Shown: positions 6,847 through 15,215 of the stretch, one piece after another | How the letters are laid out: the number at the start of each line of letters is the position of its first letter | How positions within the stretch are numbered: position 1 is the stretch's first letter | Origin: a virus | Length of the DNA stretch: 64,000 nucleotides | Virus record (IMG/VR): IMGVR_UViG_3300031758_009234 | Coordinates: 1-64,000 of that record | Strand: one strand, 5' to 3' | Made by a program: the position numbers and the translations under genes | The notes under the pieces: model-generated | The model's input: the letters and a program-made list of their open reading frames with translations, nothing else | Database searches by the model: none | Told to the model about the DNA's origin: nothing

Positions 6847-9084
6847 TTATTCATAAGATGGGAATTTAGGTAAAAAAATTCGAGAATTCGCATTATCTGC
6901 GAATATTAAGTGTTTAGAATCATCTCCTATTATATACATATTAAGTATCTTATTGTGATAACTTTCTGGTATAATATCATTAAATAATCTAATATTAGTT
7001 ACTTTCATATCTGATCCAATCAATTTACAAGTATTGATTGTATCACTTTCGATTAGATATTCAAATGGTGTTATATCAGTTGTGTTATAATACACTTTTC
7101 TTAATATTGTACTAATTAAAGATCCTGCTCTTGATTCATCATCAACATTTCTCTTATAAATCCATTGATCAATCTTTCTTTGTCTTTGGTCAATATTAAT
7201 AGTATAACAATACCAAACTCCTTCTTCTAAAGCCACAGTATCATTTGTCTCATAACCCATTAAATCAAAAGTATAAGTATCAGAGTTTAAAGTAACTGTA
7301 ATTTTATCATTCTTTAAATCAAATTTATAACCTTGATTTGTAGCATCATTATAATTTGTAAATAAATTATAATTATCATCTATTACATAATTATGTATAT
7401 TAAACCATATATAATATGATAGATTGTCGGATTCTCTTAAATAATTTCTCATATTCAAATATTGAACACCTACTTCACCAAAAGTAATTGAAGCTAAGTC
7501 ATAATTAGAACGTGATACAATAGTTGATGAATTTTCAATTAACTCTTTATCTATTGCAGCTGTATAAGATAGTCTTATAGGATCTTTAGTAAGAGGTGCT
7601 AATTGTTCTTTATTTGCAATAGCGTTTTTAGCTTCATTAATATCATTCCCGAATAATTCATCAATTGTACTATTCTTAGTTAACTTATCAACAGTTTGTT
7701 TAACATCATTATTAGAGTAATTGATATTTGCTGATTTGTTGAATTTTTTCAATATTAATTTGTAATAAACAGCAGAGTTGTTAAAATTTCTAAATTGCTG
7801 TGCATGATCTACTGTAAATAATCTATTTATGTCACAGAAATAAAGAAAATCTTCTTTAGCTGGTCTTCTTTGTGGACCAAATATTTCTTTAAACTGTTGC
7901 TTAGTTATATGAACCTGCATAGTTTCAAATAGATTTAAATCAAATTGATTCATCACTATTTGAGAGTCAGGAAAGTTGTTTTGATCGACAGAAACTTTTA
8001 AATCTCCTTGACAAACAACATTATATAATTGATATTCATTAAATATTTTATCTTCACCTTTTTTATCTGGATCTGTAGCAAAATAAATTACTTTATGACC
8101 AAATACTTGTTGAGCATCATTACTTAACTTTTGTAGTAAATTCATTGCTGAATTTTGTTGATATGGATTATATAGATTTGCTTTATCATCAGTTGATAAC
8201 TGAGGTAAATTACTACCATCCGTAGCACAATTCTGACCATTAATACCTGTTGTATTTGAAGCTGGTACAAAATTCCCGTTAGCGTCTGTGTAACCCAACA
8301 TATTAGACTGACAACATTCTCTAATTCCAAATAAATTTGTTTTAAAATAATCTTTACTAACATTTTGAAAGTCACCAATTAAGTTAATATCTTGTATAGT
8401 TACTGTTGAATTTGAGTTATTTGTTATACTATATTCTATTTGAAAAAATCTAATTGGATTTATTCTCAATGTTGAAATGTTTTGTGTTGTTAAAAACTCC
8501 CAGTTAGACCATGTTTTACTATTATCTTGTGAAAATCTATATTTAATATCAACATTAGTTAAGTTACTACCAGATATTATTTCTATATCAGTTATTCTAA
8601 AAACTTTATAAATAAAAGGAGCTTTCATTATAATTGTTTTACCAGATGCAATACTTATTGTCGAACCATCGGTTACTTCTTCTCTTTCTAATTCACCCTC
8701 TAATGAATATTCCAAAAGCTTAACATTTCCAATATCAGAAGTACCAGTTCTAACCCATTTAATCTCTAAATACATCGGAAATGCAGCCGACCAATCAGGA
8801 AAGTTTTCAAAATATTTTGTTAAATCTAACCAAGCAGACCAATCATAACCATTTCTAGATATTCTATAATAATGTTTTAAATATCTAGTTGGTGTTAATC
8901 CTAAAGTATCATAACTAAATTTTGTAAATCTCTTAACATTTTGTAAATTTGGAAAAGATAAAATATATTCACTATCTATACTTGTAAATATAGGAGTAGC
9001 ATTTGATGCTGTAGCAGAAGCTGTTATATCAAATTTATTTGATATTAATATTTTACCAGCTAACTCGTCATATTTTATTTGCAT
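6847..9084 (-). CDS. Large virion (tail/baseplate) structural protein (745 aa)
   Basis: A 745-residue, beta-rich protein with many Asn, Asp and Tyr residues. Two regions with a fibronectin/FN3-like look (KHYYRISRNGYDWSAWLDLT and KYRFSQDNSKTWSNWEFLT) occur in the first third. The last quarter (WYCYTINIDQRQRKIDQWIY) looks like a concanavalin-like beta sandwich. These features and the length are typical of tail-fibre or baseplate proteins of large myoviruses. No named homologue is claimed. It is a single gene with its own phage-type promoter motif. Confidence 0.6.
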   Translation of the reverse strand: MQIKYDELAGKILISNKFDITASATASNATPIFTSIDSEYILSFPNLQNVKRFTKFSYDTLGLTPTRYLKHYYRISRNGYDWSAWLDLTKYFENFPDWSAAFPMYLEIKWVRTGTSDIGNVKLLEYSLEGELEREEVTDGSTISIASGKTIIMKAPFIYKVFRITDIEIISGSNLTNVDIKYRFSQDNSKTWSNWEFLTTQNISTLRINPIRFFQIEYSITNNSNSTVTIQDINLIGDFQNVSKDYFKTNLFGIRECCQSNMLGYTDANGNFVPASNTTGINGQNCATDGSNLPQLSTDDKANLYNPYQQNSAMNLLQKLSNDAQQVFGHKVIYFATDPDKKGEDKIFNEYQLYNVVCQGDLKVSVDQNNFPDSQIVMNQFDLNLFETMQVHITKQQFKEIFGPQRRPAKEDFLYFCDINRLFTVDHAQQFRNFNNSAVYYKLILKKFNKSANINYSNNDVKQTVDKLTKNSTIDELFGNDINEAKNAIANKEQLAPLTKDPIRLSYTAAIDKELIENSSTIVSRSNYDLASITFGEVGVQYLNMRNYLRESDNLSYYIWFNIHNYVIDDNYNLFTNYNDATNQGYKFDLKNDKITVTLNSDTYTFDLMGYETNDTVALEEGVWYCYTINIDQRQRKIDQWIYKRNVDDESRAGSLISTILRKVYYNTTDITPFEYLIESDTINTCKLIGSDMKVTNIRLFNDIIPESYHNKILNMYIIGDDSKHLIFADNANSRIFLPKFPSYE

Positions 9085-9088
9085 AACA

Positions 9089-9099
9089 TATATATTAAA
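9089..9099 (-). promoter_or_regulatory. Phage-type promoter motif TTTAATATATA
   Basis: Reads TTTAATATATA on the minus strand, 5 bases before the start of the 745-residue virion gene. Confidence 0.5.
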
Positions 9100-9168
9100 T
9101 TATAAAACTTACTTAAATTTTTTATTTAAAATAATTCTAAATAATTTTGTGGATAAATAAATAATATC

Positions 9169-9176
9169 TATATTTG
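9169..9176 (+). promoter_or_regulatory. Bacteroidetes-type promoter (TATATTTG)
   Basis: TATATTTG 31 bases upstream of the zinc-peptidase gene. Confidence 0.6.
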
Positions 9177-9207
9177 TATTATAAATAAGAAACTAAAAAA
9201 AAGAGCG

Positions 9208-10443
9208 ATGAATATCAAAGAGAAATTTTTAGAATTAACATCAAGAACATATCCAAATGGTACAGAAGAACAATTGTTTCCAATTCTACATTCTACTGTT
9301 GATGGTTTACAAACTGATGAATTCGGTAACCTCTTTATTAAGATAGGTGAGAGTGACGTGATGTTTACATCACACTTAGATACTGCTACTTCCGCTTTAT
9401 CTCCAGTAAAACACGTTATTGAAGAAAACATAATCAAAACAGATGGTACTTCTATCTTAGGTGCTGATGATAAAGCTGGTGTGACTATTATGTTGTATAT
9501 GATTAAAAACAACATCCCAGGTCTTTACTACTTTTTCTTAGGTGAAGAAGTTGGTTGTATCGGTTCTAAGAAAGTTGCTGAAGTTCAAAAGAAAGAAAAA
9601 ATTGAAGGTATTAACAAAGTTGTTTCTTTTGATAGACGTGGTACTTCTTCAATTATCACACACCAAACTTCTAGACGTTGTTGTTCAGAAGAATTCGGTG
9701 AAGCTCTTTCTAAACAATTCAATGAAGTTGAATCAACATTTGATTATAAAAATGACGATACTGGTGTTTTAACTGACTCTGTACAATTTATCTCAATCTA
9801 TCCAGAGTGTACAAACATTTCAGTTGGTTATTATAGTGAACACACTTTTTCCGAAAGACAAGATATTGATCACTTAACAAAATTAGCTGAAGCTTGTTTA
9901 AAAGTAAATTGGGCTGAACTTCCAGTTAAACGTGACCCTTCTGTTACAGAATATAAATCATACAAAAGCTACGGATCTTACTGGGATGATGATTACGGTT
10001 ATGGATATGGTAGAAGTTACACATCTTCTTGGAATTCTACAAGTGTGAGTAAAGTTAAAACAGAAAATGTTTGGTTCCACGATAGAAAATACAACTACTT
10101 GTCTAAAGTAGAGATTGAATCTTTATCTAAGAAAGTTGTGTCAGTTGATTTATGTAAAGAGCGTATCTCTTATGAGCAAAACTTAATTGAAGATTTACTT
10201 GTATCATTGGATATTGAGTATATTGATACTGAATGGGATGGTTTCAAATTAACAGTTTACTACAAATTGAACCACAAAACAGATTGTACACGTAACGACT
10301 TGTTAGAGTACTTACCTGAATTAGACTACTCAAATGGTGATGATTTAGGTGAAGCAACAGTTACTCCTGGTGGAAACTTACCAAGTAAAACTGATGATGA
10401 ATATGATTGGGGAGCTTGGGGTGGTTACTGTGACTCTTTCTAA
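9208..10443 (+). CDS. Zinc-dependent peptidase/amidohydrolase of the M20/M28/M42 type
   Basis: 411 residues. The metal-binding signature of the co-catalytic zinc peptidases is visible in order: FTSHLDT (first His and its Asp), LGADDKAG (bridging Asp), FLGEEVGCIGS (Glu general base and Glu ligand), SFDRRG (ligand Asp) and a distal His in SVGYYSEHTFSE. The C-terminal 190 residues contain a Tyr/Gly/Asp-rich linker (about residues 254-275) and an unrecognised acidic domain. Phage copies of this family could process peptides or act on conjugated amino acids; the substrate is unknown. It has its own promoter and terminator. Confidence 0.8.
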   Translation: MNIKEKFLELTSRTYPNGTEEQLFPILHSTVDGLQTDEFGNLFIKIGESDVMFTSHLDTATSALSPVKHVIEENIIKTDGTSILGADDKAGVTIMLYMIKNNIPGLYYFFLGEEVGCIGSKKVAEVQKKEKIEGINKVVSFDRRGTSSIITHQTSRRCCSEEFGEALSKQFNEVESTFDYKNDDTGVLTDSVQFISIYPECTNISVGYYSEHTFSERQDIDHLTKLAEACLKVNWAELPVKRDPSVTEYKSYKSYGSYWDDDYGYGYGRSYTSSWNSTSVSKVKTENVWFHDRKYNYLSKVEIESLSKKVVSVDLCKERISYEQNLIEDLLVSLDIEYIDTEWDGFKLTVYYKLNHKTDCTRNDLLEYLPELDYSNGDDLGEATVTPGGNLPSKTDDEYDWGAWGGYCDSF

Positions 10444-10455
10444 TAATAACTAATG

Positions 10456-10485
10456 AAAAAGACTGATCTAAAAATCAGTCTTTTT
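10456..10485 (+). terminator. Rho-independent terminator
   Basis: Stem AAAGACTGAT/ATCAGTCTTT with T-run after the peptidase gene. Confidence 0.9.
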
Positions 10486-10526
10486 CACTTTTTAATACTA
10501 TAATATATATAAACAAAAGTTTTTAT

Positions 10527-10700
10527 ATGGCTAAGAATGGGGATATAATTTTTCTTGAAAGAAGGCTTCAAGAATTATTAGAGAAGGAGGATTACGAAAG
10601 AGCTGCTATCGTAAAAAGATGGATTGATGAATTAACTATTTTTTACGATAAAAAAAAGAAAATTTTGGAAGATGATTTATCTAAAAACAAACAAAGATAA
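10527..10700 (+). CDS. Small UVR-motif-like protein (57 aa)
   Basis: Begins MAKNGDIIFLERRLQELLEK and continues with a charged helix. The segment LERRLQELLEKEDYERAAIV has the UVR helical-hairpin pattern also seen at 373-693. The motif TAATATATATAA lies 15 bases upstream. The gene overlaps the next one by 29 bases in a different frame, so it probably heads the small operon that runs to 11526. It may be an adaptor; function unproven. Confidence 0.6.
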   Translation: MAKNGDIIFLERRLQELLEKEDYERAAIVKRWIDELTIFYDKKKKILEDDLSKNKQR

Positions 10701-10950
10701 TATAGTTTCAATTTCAAGAGAAAATATAAAAAGTCAACAAGATGAATTTCCTAGATACGTTGAATTTGTTGATAGTGTTATTATAGAAAGTTACGATTCA
10801 ATCGATACTTTGAAGTTTAAAGATATTAACCCTATAATTACAATAAACATAAATTCAACTATTCAATATAGAGTAGAGTACAAAGGTGATCCAGATGATT
10901 TTTTAAAATCAATTATTAGAGACAACAAACTAAACGATTTATTAAAATGA
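10672..10950 (+). CDS. Small hypothetical protein with RDxKLNxLL C-terminus (92 aa)
   Basis: A beta-rich body (ITININSTIQYRVEYKGD) followed by a helix that ends IIRDNKLNDLLK. The last nine residues fit the R-D-x-K-L-N-x-L-L pattern found at the ends of six other small proteins in this window. It overlaps both neighbours in the operon. No known family. Confidence 0.65.
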   Translation: MIYLKTNKDNIVSISRENIKSQQDEFPRYVEFVDSVIIESYDSIDTLKFKDINPIITININSTIQYRVEYKGDPDDFLKSIIRDNKLNDLLK

Positions 10951-11291
10951 TAAAAGGTAGAGTTCTTTATGATTCTGATATAAAAGATCATAATAAATTA
11001 GGAGTTTATGGTATTTTTGATACCAAAAAAGTAACTTGGGAATATTTTGTTATATCTTATATTTCTAAAAACAATGAAATATCATTAACGGCTGAAATAT
11101 GTACCTATGGAAATACAAAACCAACTTTTGATGATATTAAAAGATATGGGTTAAAAGTAAATGAAATTGAAGTTGGTAAAAAATTCATTTTAGATTATAA
11201 ATCTAAATGGGAAAGTGGATTAAATGTAACAACACAAGAAGATAGAGATAGAAAACTAAACGAAATTTTAGACAATGAGAACACTAACTGA
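10947..11291 (+). CDS. Small hypothetical protein with RDxKLNxIL C-terminus (114 aa)
   Basis: Starts MIKGRVLYDSDIKDHNKLGV, has a beta-rich central part, and ends DRDRKLNEILDNENTN with the recurring C-terminal motif. ATGA overlap with the upstream gene and 17-base overlap with the downstream gene indicate translational coupling. Function unknown. Confidence 0.65.
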   Translation: MIKGRVLYDSDIKDHNKLGVYGIFDTKKVTWEYFVISYISKNNEISLTAEICTYGNTKPTFDDIKRYGLKVNEIEVGKKFILDYKSKWESGLNVTTQEDRDRKLNEILDNENTN

Positions 11292-11526
11292 AATATACAA
11301 TAACAAATACGATGTAAGAGAATCAGAAATTCCTAGAGAGTTTTACAAAAGCTTTCAAGAATTCATGTTTGGATCAACTTGTTACAAAGACGATTCCTCT
11401 GGTGAGGATGAATTTGTTTATTACATATCAGATTTTAAAATGTGGTATAGACTTAACATAAAAGAAATAGAATTATACGAAAAAAGACAAGAAAGAGATG
11501 ATAAAATTAATAAATTATTAGATTAA
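11275..11526 (+). CDS. Small hypothetical protein with RDDKINKLL C-terminus (83 aa)
   Basis: An acidic, Tyr-rich 83-residue protein. The end RDDKINKLLD is another copy of the recurring C-terminal motif. It overlaps the previous gene by 17 bases. No family is recognised. Confidence 0.65.
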   Translation: MRTLTEIYNNKYDVRESEIPREFYKSFQEFMFGSTCYKDDSSGEDEFVYYISDFKMWYRLNIKEIELYEKRQERDDKINKLLD

Positions 11527-11563
11527 TTTATATCATGATGTTACATGTTTTTATATATAGCTT

Positions 11564-12016
11564 ATGTATCAAGTATTTAAAATGATATTTACACAAAATT
11601 CATATGAATTGAACAATGAGTACTCAAAATTATCTGAGCACGAAAAAGAAACAATTGCAAATATTTTACCAGATGGTTATTTTGAATTTAATGATAAATT
11701 AGAACAATTTAATTTATTTTTGATAATAACTAAAGAAGATTTAGATAGATATGCTAAAATACTTGATGAAAATTTTATTCGTTTTAAATTAAAAAATATA
11801 ACTAAGGATCTTTTAAATGGACTAGACATTCAAGAACATTTAAAAGATTATATAAATCCTTTAAATAGACATCGATTCAATACCTTTAAAATGAAGTTAG
11901 AAGAATGGATAAATCAAAATTTAGACATAGATACTATTTTAGATAGAATAAATCAAATTGGTATTGAAAATCTAACTAAATTAGAAATAAAGTTTTTGGA
12001 TAATTATAAAGTTTAA
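11564..12016 (+). CDS. Hypothetical helical protein (150 aa)
   Basis: An all-helical acidic protein. The final 40 residues (IDTILDRINQIGIENLTKLE, then KFLDNY) match the short Bacteroidetes C-terminal module with the pattern (I/L)LDKI...G..SLT..E..FLD.Y that occurs at the ends of rhomboid-like and other Bacteroidetes proteins. A second ATG at 11582 could be the true start. Function unknown; the module suggests shared ancestry with host proteins. Confidence 0.65.
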   Translation: MYQVFKMIFTQNSYELNNEYSKLSEHEKETIANILPDGYFEFNDKLEQFNLFLIITKEDLDRYAKILDENFIRFKLKNITKDLLNGLDIQEHLKDYINPLNRHRFNTFKMKLEEWINQNLDIDTILDRINQIGIENLTKLEIKFLDNYKV

Positions 12017-12018
12017 TG

Positions 12019-12026
12019 TATATTTG
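12019..12026 (+). promoter_or_regulatory. Bacteroidetes-type promoter (TATATTTG)
   Basis: TATATTTG 24 bases before the start at 12051. Confidence 0.65.
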
Positions 12027-12050
12027 TAAATAACTCTAAAAAAAAATATT

Positions 12051-12218
12051 ATGAAATCACTTTTTATTAAAGCATTAAGACCTGTTCTTCAAATTTACGC
12101 TAACTTCTTAATCACACAATTAGAAACTGATAATTTAGACTTATATGAACATTATATGTCACAAGCTGTTTTATTAGATTTCTGTGCAACTGAATACTAT
12201 GATATTTATTTAGACTAA
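12051..12218 (+). CDS. Small hypothetical protein (55 aa)
   Basis: MKSLFIKALRPVLQIYANFL opens a short helical protein that ends in the acidic sequence YYDIYLD. The promoter 24 bases upstream and the TAATG coupling to the cREC gene downstream support a real gene. The function is unknown. The first 20 residues are amphipathic rather than a clear membrane segment. Confidence 0.6.
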   Translation: MKSLFIKALRPVLQIYANFLITQLETDNLDLYEHYMSQAVLLDFCATEYYDIYLD

Positions 12219-12595
12219 TGAAAAAATTATACTTAGACGATTTAAGAATACCAAAAGACTCTATCGGATTTGTTCCAGATAATTTAAACCAATTTTATTG
12301 GGCTAACGACTGGACTATCGTTAGAAACTTTTGGGAGTTCTGTAATTATATCCAAAAGTTTGGATTACCAGACTTTATTTCTTTCGATCATGATTTAGCT
12401 GACGAACACTATGTTAGTGACGTTAACTATAATGATTATAAAGAAAAAACTGGATATGAGGCAGCAAAATGGTTAGTTGATTGGTGTTTTGATAACAAAA
12501 AATCATTACCAGATTTTGTTGTACATTCGGCTAATACTGTTGGTAAAGTAAATATTGAAAGTTATTTAAATAACGCTAAAAAACATTTACTATGA
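12218..12595 (+). CDS. cREC-type (cyclic-phosphate-processing receiver) protein, copy 1
   Basis: 125 residues with the full signature of the receiver-like cREC family: LYLDDLRIP at the N-terminus (two acidic residues), W.IVRN..EF, then ISFDHDLA and the C-terminal VVHSANTVGKVNIESYL. These proteins are linked by comparative genomics to processing of cyclic phosphates at broken RNA ends. The window also has a polynucleotide-kinase-like gene 1.1 kb downstream, two RNA ligases, and a second cREC copy at 45296-45679, so an RNA-repair role is a reasonable inference. Confidence 0.78.
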   Translation: MKKLYLDDLRIPKDSIGFVPDNLNQFYWANDWTIVRNFWEFCNYIQKFGLPDFISFDHDLADEHYVSDVNYNDYKEKTGYEAAKWLVDWCFDNKKSLPDFVVHSANTVGKVNIESYLNNAKKHLL

Positions 12596-12903
12596 ATTTT
12601 TTAAAGGCTCACTTAGTAGCAAACATTAAAAGACTTTATAAAGATTATGAAACTAAATTAGGATTAGATCCTAGTGTTAAATTTTTATATCTTGATGAAC
12701 CAGTATTAACCACTAAGAAAAAAATTAATAGAATTAATGCTTGGTACCCATATGCTTTAGATGAAGTTGTAAATAGTGGTTGGCATGATTTAAAAGGTGG
12801 TGAGATAAAAGAGATTTGGCAAAAAATTAAAAGTAATAAAGTCTATGTTGTAAAAAACATTGGTGGTAAATTCTATAAAGTGAGAAAAAAAGATGATATT
12901 TAA
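12592..12903 (+). CDS. Hypothetical protein (103 aa)
   Basis: A basic protein (MNFLKAHLVANIKRLYKDYE at the start; KFYKVRKKDDI at the end) without a recognised fold. It overlaps the cREC gene by four bases (ATGA) and the next gene by 11 bases, so it belongs to the same operon. It might assist the cREC protein on RNA because of its basic charge, but this is only inference. Confidence 0.6.
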   Translation: MNFLKAHLVANIKRLYKDYETKLGLDPSVKFLYLDEPVLTTKKKINRINAWYPYALDEVVNSGWHDLKGGEIKEIWQKIKSNKVYVVKNIGGKFYKVRKKDDI

Positions 12904-13663
12904 TTTAAGAGATATTAACTTCTATTATAATGGTGTTAGTGAAGATCACAATGTCACATATGATTGTGAGAATAATGGATGCCATGATGAAGGTATATGT
13001 CGTTGTGGTATGATAACAGATGTTTATATCACAGATGTTGATATTACTCGTATATCAAATATTATTTATGATACTATCAATGATGGTGATAATGATTTAT
13101 CAATAAAGAGAAATGTTAAGTTAGATCTTTTGCTAAATGGTTATGGAAAAGATATGGATCTTTATATGATAGATCGTATTCTTAGAAAATGGAAAGTATA
13201 TGATCCGAATTCTTGGGATGTTGATATTTGTGGTGGATATTATGGTCAAGAAATCGAAGATATTTTACTTAAACAAAATATCTGTGATGAATTAAACTCA
13301 GAGATAATTAAAGCTCTTTCAATTGAACCTTTAGGTGAACGAGTTGAGTATCTCTTAAAATTAGAATATAATAAAATTCTACCTGAATTAAAAGAAAGTG
13401 AATGGTCATTAGAAATTGTTGATTTGGATAAAATTATTTTTGGTAGTGAACATCATGTAAAAAAATGTAAAAAAGAGATTGAGAAAGGATCTGTAAAATA
13501 CAGAGGATATTTCTATGATGATAAAAATTATAACACGGTATTAACTAAGTTAATAAGAGGTGTTGCCATTAAAAAAGGAGATAATTATAGATTGATTGAT
13601 GGATACCATCGTTGTTTATCAACCGGAAATAACAGAGTTAAACTTTTGATTGCTAAAAAATAA
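12893..13663 (+). CDS. Protein with C-terminal ParB-like segment (256 aa)
   Basis: The N-terminal part contains a cluster of Cys residues (CENNGCHDEGICRCG, residues 25-39) that could bind a metal. The last 35 residues (VAIKKGDNYRLIDGYHRCLS, then a short strand) resemble the ParB/sulfiredoxin-type motif with the sequence I-D-G-x-H-R, which in that family binds CTP or ATP. The middle is helical and unrecognised. The assignment is tentative. Confidence 0.5.
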   Translation: MIFNLRDINFYYNGVSEDHNVTYDCENNGCHDEGICRCGMITDVYITDVDITRISNIIYDTINDGDNDLSIKRNVKLDLLLNGYGKDMDLYMIDRILRKWKVYDPNSWDVDICGGYYGQEIEDILLKQNICDELNSEIIKALSIEPLGERVEYLLKLEYNKILPELKESEWSLEIVDLDKIIFGSEHHVKKCKKEIEKGSVKYRGYFYDDKNYNTVLTKLIRGVAIKKGDNYRLIDGYHRCLSTGNNRVKLLIAKK

Positions 13664-13667
13664 TTAT

Positions 13668-13675
13668 TATATTTG
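13668..13675 (+). promoter_or_regulatory. Bacteroidetes-type promoter (TATATTTG), near-leaderless
   Basis: TATATTTG ends only 4 bases before the ATG at 13680; a TTG-containing -33 region is present near 13645. The transcript should be leaderless or nearly so. Confidence 0.65.
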
Positions 13676-13679
13676 TATT

Positions 13680-14147
13680 ATGAAAGCTAAAATATTTATA
13701 TTGATTGGAGTACCAATGTCAGGTAAATCAACTTGGGTAAGAGAAAACTACCCAAACACTAAAGTTATATCTAGAGATGATATAGTTTTAGAAGTACATG
13801 GATCTAACGATTATAATAAAGCTTTTAATGAAGTTAATCAAAAAGAAGTTAATCGAATATTAGACGAACGCTTATTAGATGCTTCTAAATCAAACGAAGA
13901 TGTTATCATAGATATGACTAACATGACTTCTAAAAGAAGAAGATCAACTCTTAAATATTTCACTGACTTCTACAAAGAAGCAGTTGTATTCCCCGTTTTA
14001 TCAAACGAAGAATATGATAGAAGAAATAAAATAAGAACTGTTAACGAAAACAAATCAATACCATTAGCAGTTTTAAGAACTATGCTTAACTCTTATCAAT
14101 CACCAACCAAAGAAGAAGGATTTGATAAAATAACTGTATTAAAATAA
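13680..14147 (+). CDS. Polynucleotide-kinase-like P-loop kinase (AAA_33 type)
   Basis: 155 residues from the ATG at 13680; a longer frame from 13650 contains the promoter and is rejected. The P-loop GVPMSGKS is at residues 10-17, followed by SRDD (a nucleotide-kinase element) and an R-rich helix (TSKRRRSTLKYF) as a lid. This matches the kinase half of T4 Pnk, which phosphorylates 5'-OH ends. The 3'-phosphatase half is absent. The HAD protein at the left edge and the cREC proteins could supply end-processing. It pairs with RnlA at 57792-59015. Confidence 0.8.
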   Translation: MKAKIFILIGVPMSGKSTWVRENYPNTKVISRDDIVLEVHGSNDYNKAFNEVNQKEVNRILDERLLDASKSNEDVIIDMTNMTSKRRRSTLKYFTDFYKEAVVFPVLSNEEYDRRNKIRTVNENKSIPLAVLRTMLNSYQSPTKEEGFDKITVLK

Positions 14148-14149
14148 TT

Positions 14150-14497
14150 ATGATAACTGTTAAAAAAGCAATACAAGAATTATCAGATGCTGTTACAGCA
14201 TCTGGTAAATCATTAGAACAAATTGGAAAAGTCCCGGTATTTGAATATTTGAGGCAGGCTGGTATAAACCAGGATAGTTTCAATGATATTTGGAATAAGT
14301 TGGTTGAATTACATACCAAACCAATTGTTACTGCGGTTGGGTCGAAAGTTGATTGGGGTACCGGAATTTCAGGAAAATCTGGTAATATGGGTACATCAGG
14401 ACCAGTAGGTGTAATTCAAAATAATCCAGTACCTCAAGAAAAACAAAGAGTTCCGAGGAAATCAGTCTTTGGTGAGATTAAGAAAATAGCCGGGTAG
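14150..14497 (+). CDS. Hypothetical protein (115 aa)
   Basis: The N-terminal 60 residues are helical, and residues 68-95 form a Gly/Ser-rich low-complexity linker (GTGISGKSGNMGTSGPVG). The end is basic. It begins 3 bases after the kinase stop, so it is cotranscribed. No family is recognised. A perfect 9-bp inverted repeat lies within codons 12-18. Confidence 0.55.
   Translation: MITVKKAIQELSDAVTASGKSLEQIGKVPVFEYLRQAGINQDSFNDIWNKLVELHTKPIVTAVGSKVDWGTGISGKSGNMGTSGPVGVIQNNPVPQEKQRVPRKSVFGEIKKIAG
14184..14204 (+). repeat. Perfect inverted repeat inside coding sequence
   Basis: CAGATGCTG-TTA-CAGCATCTG, a 9-bp stem with a 3-base loop, 34 bases after the start codon of the 14150-14497 gene. Confidence 0.8.
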
Positions 14498-14514
14498 TAA
14501 AAAAATACTAAAAA

Positions 14515-14541
14515 TAACTCCATCATTATTTGGTGGAGTTA
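14515..14541 (+). terminator. Hairpin after 14150-14497, weak terminator
   Basis: Stem AACTCCA/TGGAGTT, but the following bases are AAAC rather than a T-run, so termination may be weak. Confidence 0.4.
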
Positions 14542-14552
14542 AACTTATGCCT

Positions 14553-14560
14553 TATATTTG
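14553..14560 (+). promoter_or_regulatory. Bacteroidetes-type promoter (TATATTTG)
   Basis: TATATTTG 20 bases before the ATG at 14581. Confidence 0.65.
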
Positions 14561-14580
14561 TTATATAAATAATAAGACAT

Positions 14581-14943
14581 ATGACAACTATCAACAACAT
14601 CGACATTTCAAAATTAAAATACGTAGAAGGACAATTTATTCCATCTAAAGATTTTTCTGATTATATTGATGAAGATACAACGTATGTTTCTGAAGAGGGT
14701 TATATCTACTTAGATAATGAAGATGATATCTGTGTTGATATTAAATTCGAACAAAATATTTCCGGTTATATTACAGGTTGTCCTGGAGACTACTGGACAC
14801 CAGCTTCTTATTCAGCTGTTATTGAAGATGATAGTTTTGATATCTTATCTTTAGAAATTGATGGTGAAGAAGTTGAACTTACTAAAGAAATCGAAGAGAT
14901 TTTAAACTCTATTGTTAGAGAGAAAATTTATGGAGTTAAATAA
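14581..14943 (+). CDS. Acidic hypothetical protein (120 aa)
   Basis: A strongly acidic beta-rich protein. The central GYITGCPGDYWTPASYSAVI is a distinctive Gly/Pro/Trp segment, and the end is helical (TKEIEEILNSIVREKIY). It overlaps the next start by one base (TAATG). Function unknown; the charge resembles DNA-mimic proteins but no such family is recognised. Confidence 0.65.
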   Translation: MTTINNIDISKLKYVEGQFIPSKDFSDYIDEDTTYVSEEGYIYLDNEDDICVDIKFEQNISGYITGCPGDYWTPASYSAVIEDDSFDILSLEIDGEEVELTKEIEEILNSIVREKIYGVK

Positions 14944-15215
14944 TGAACAAGGAAATTATTGAACAGTATATACACGAATTATGTTATAAAAAATCATCAT
15001 CTGAAAATCCATATTTAGATGTCAAGGATCTTAAAATAAATAAAATTGCTATTTTAAATGATGTTGTTGAGACTGTTTACTATTTTAACTTAACAAGTCG
15101 AAAAGATCCTAATATAAAAATGGAAATAAAAGGACATCATAAATTCACAAAAAAAGATTTTATACCTTACTTGAGAGATAAAAGACTAGAAGATTTATTG
15201 AAATCCATAGACTAA
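14943..15215 (+). CDS. Small hypothetical protein with RDKRLEDLL C-terminus (90 aa)
   Basis: A helix-strand-strand-helix protein ending YLRDKRLEDLLKSID, which fits the recurring C-terminal motif. The layout (a strand pair ending in GHHKFTKKDF, then the terminal helix) is similar to that at 10672-10950, so the two may be distant paralogues. It converges with the large minus-strand gene that ends at 15212. Confidence 0.65.
   Translation: MNKEIIEQYIHELCYKKSSSENPYLDVKDLKINKIAILNDVVETVYYFNLTSRKDPNIKMEIKGHHKFTKKDFIPYLRDKRLEDLLKSID

Noticed and set aside
8142-8378. Frame of 78 codons inside the 745-residue virion gene
   Set aside because: Alternative-frame shadow; no promoter or family features.
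9542-9772. Lys/Leu-rich frame inside the peptidase gene
   Set aside because: Shadow of the real frame produced by AT-rich codons.
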